From Streptomyces kronopolitis (GTDB lineage Bacteria > Actinomycetota > Actinomycetes > Streptomycetales > Streptomycetaceae): 64,000 nucleotides of DNA. The stretch lies in NCBI RefSeq assembly GCF_014646275.1, contig NZ_BMND01000004.1:335040-399039 (forward strand). The letters run 5' to 3'. A program made the translations under genes and the position numbers. The notes beneath the pieces were generated by a model. The model was given only the letters and a program-made list of their open reading frames with translations. It made no database searches and was not told where the DNA came from. Shown here in pieces: positions 60,917 through 64,000 of the stretch (within the stretch, counting starts at the first letter, position 1; each line of letters begins with the position of its first letter).

Positions 60917-60920
<4 letters not shown>
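60075..60920 (-). CDS. Response regulator with C-terminal coiled-coil region
   Basis: The 281-residue protein has a receiver domain (about 10-130: ILIVDDMEENLVALEAVL, phospho-acceptor Asp in VVLIDVLMPGMNG, Lys in FLIKPFDP). A Pro/Thr/Ala-rich linker (about 150-225) and a C-terminal coiled coil (about 230-275, LAEVELLLRDAKGSDKARLADRIADLEQAV) follow. There is no DNA-binding or enzyme domain. It is 4-base-coupled to the hybrid kinase upstream and is likely its partner, acting through protein contacts. Confidence 0.88.

Positions 60921-64000
<3,080 letters not shown>

Overview
The window is high-GC actinobacterial DNA, almost certainly from a Streptomyces chromosome. The evidence is strong GC3 bias, many 4-base ATGA/GTGA gene overlaps, GTG starts, TTA codons restricted to a few island genes, XRE/DUF397/RsbW-like gene sets, and a copper-trafficking cluster in the order known from Streptomyces lividans. 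I cannot name the species from sequence alone.

Layout. Bases 1-567 hold a cluster of DnaA-box-like 9-mers beside pheA. From 568 to 8110 (minus strand) lie pheA and the copper cluster dtpA, copC/D fusion, ecuC, sco, ycnI and a membrane protein. An RsbW-like ATPase gene at 8357-8854 has its 3' end duplicated as a perfect 46-bp direct repeat at 23665-23710. The 14.9 kb between the copies is an integrative and mobilizable element. It carries a tyrosine integrase, XRE repressor, excisionase, DUF3631 ATPase with an iteron-like GGGGACC array, MobC and a relaxase. Its cargo is a tightly coupled operon of four glycosyltransferases plus a P-loop kinase, divergent from an XRE regulator/peptide deformylase pair, and two small TTA-containing genes.

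Bases 23736-36757 are ordinary core genome: diacylglycerol kinase-like protein, TetR, Xaa-Pro aminopeptidase, a SpoIIE-type phosphatase-like protein, a primase/polymerase-domain protein, a DUF5926 SEC-C protein, an RsbW-like ATPase, a GDPD and an HtrA protease. A tRNA-Ser(UGA) at 36810-36897 follows. Its 3' half and terminator are duplicated at 45291-45413, bounding a second, decayed 8.5-kb island. That island holds a radical SAM/CYTH gene pair, an XRE-TPR regulator, a NUDIX hydrolase, a HEPN-like protein, remnants of a serine recombinase and two tyrosine recombinases, a 41-residue membrane peptide, and a membrane/zinc-ribbon gene pair.

Bases 45724-51890 carry small secreted or lipoprotein genes, another HEPN-like protein, a GNAT, a methyltransferase and a second primase/polymerase-domain protein, in a strongly G-rich stretch of the + strand. 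Bases 52147-57409 are a fully coupled five-gene operon matching the mycobacterial igr steroid side-chain module (two acyl-CoA dehydrogenases, ChsH2-like, ChsH1-like, Ltp2-like), with a palindromic operator candidate upstream. The window ends with an ECF sigma factor of the SigE family, a WhiJ/AbaA-type regulatory set (DUF397 x2, XRE-DUF5753, RsbW-like ATPase), and a response regulator coupled to a large HAMP-array hybrid histidine kinase that runs off the end.

The best candidates for undescribed biology are the glycosyltransferase/kinase operon with the deformylase pair on the first element, and the radical SAM + CYTH + NUDIX + HEPN-like set on the tRNA-Ser island.
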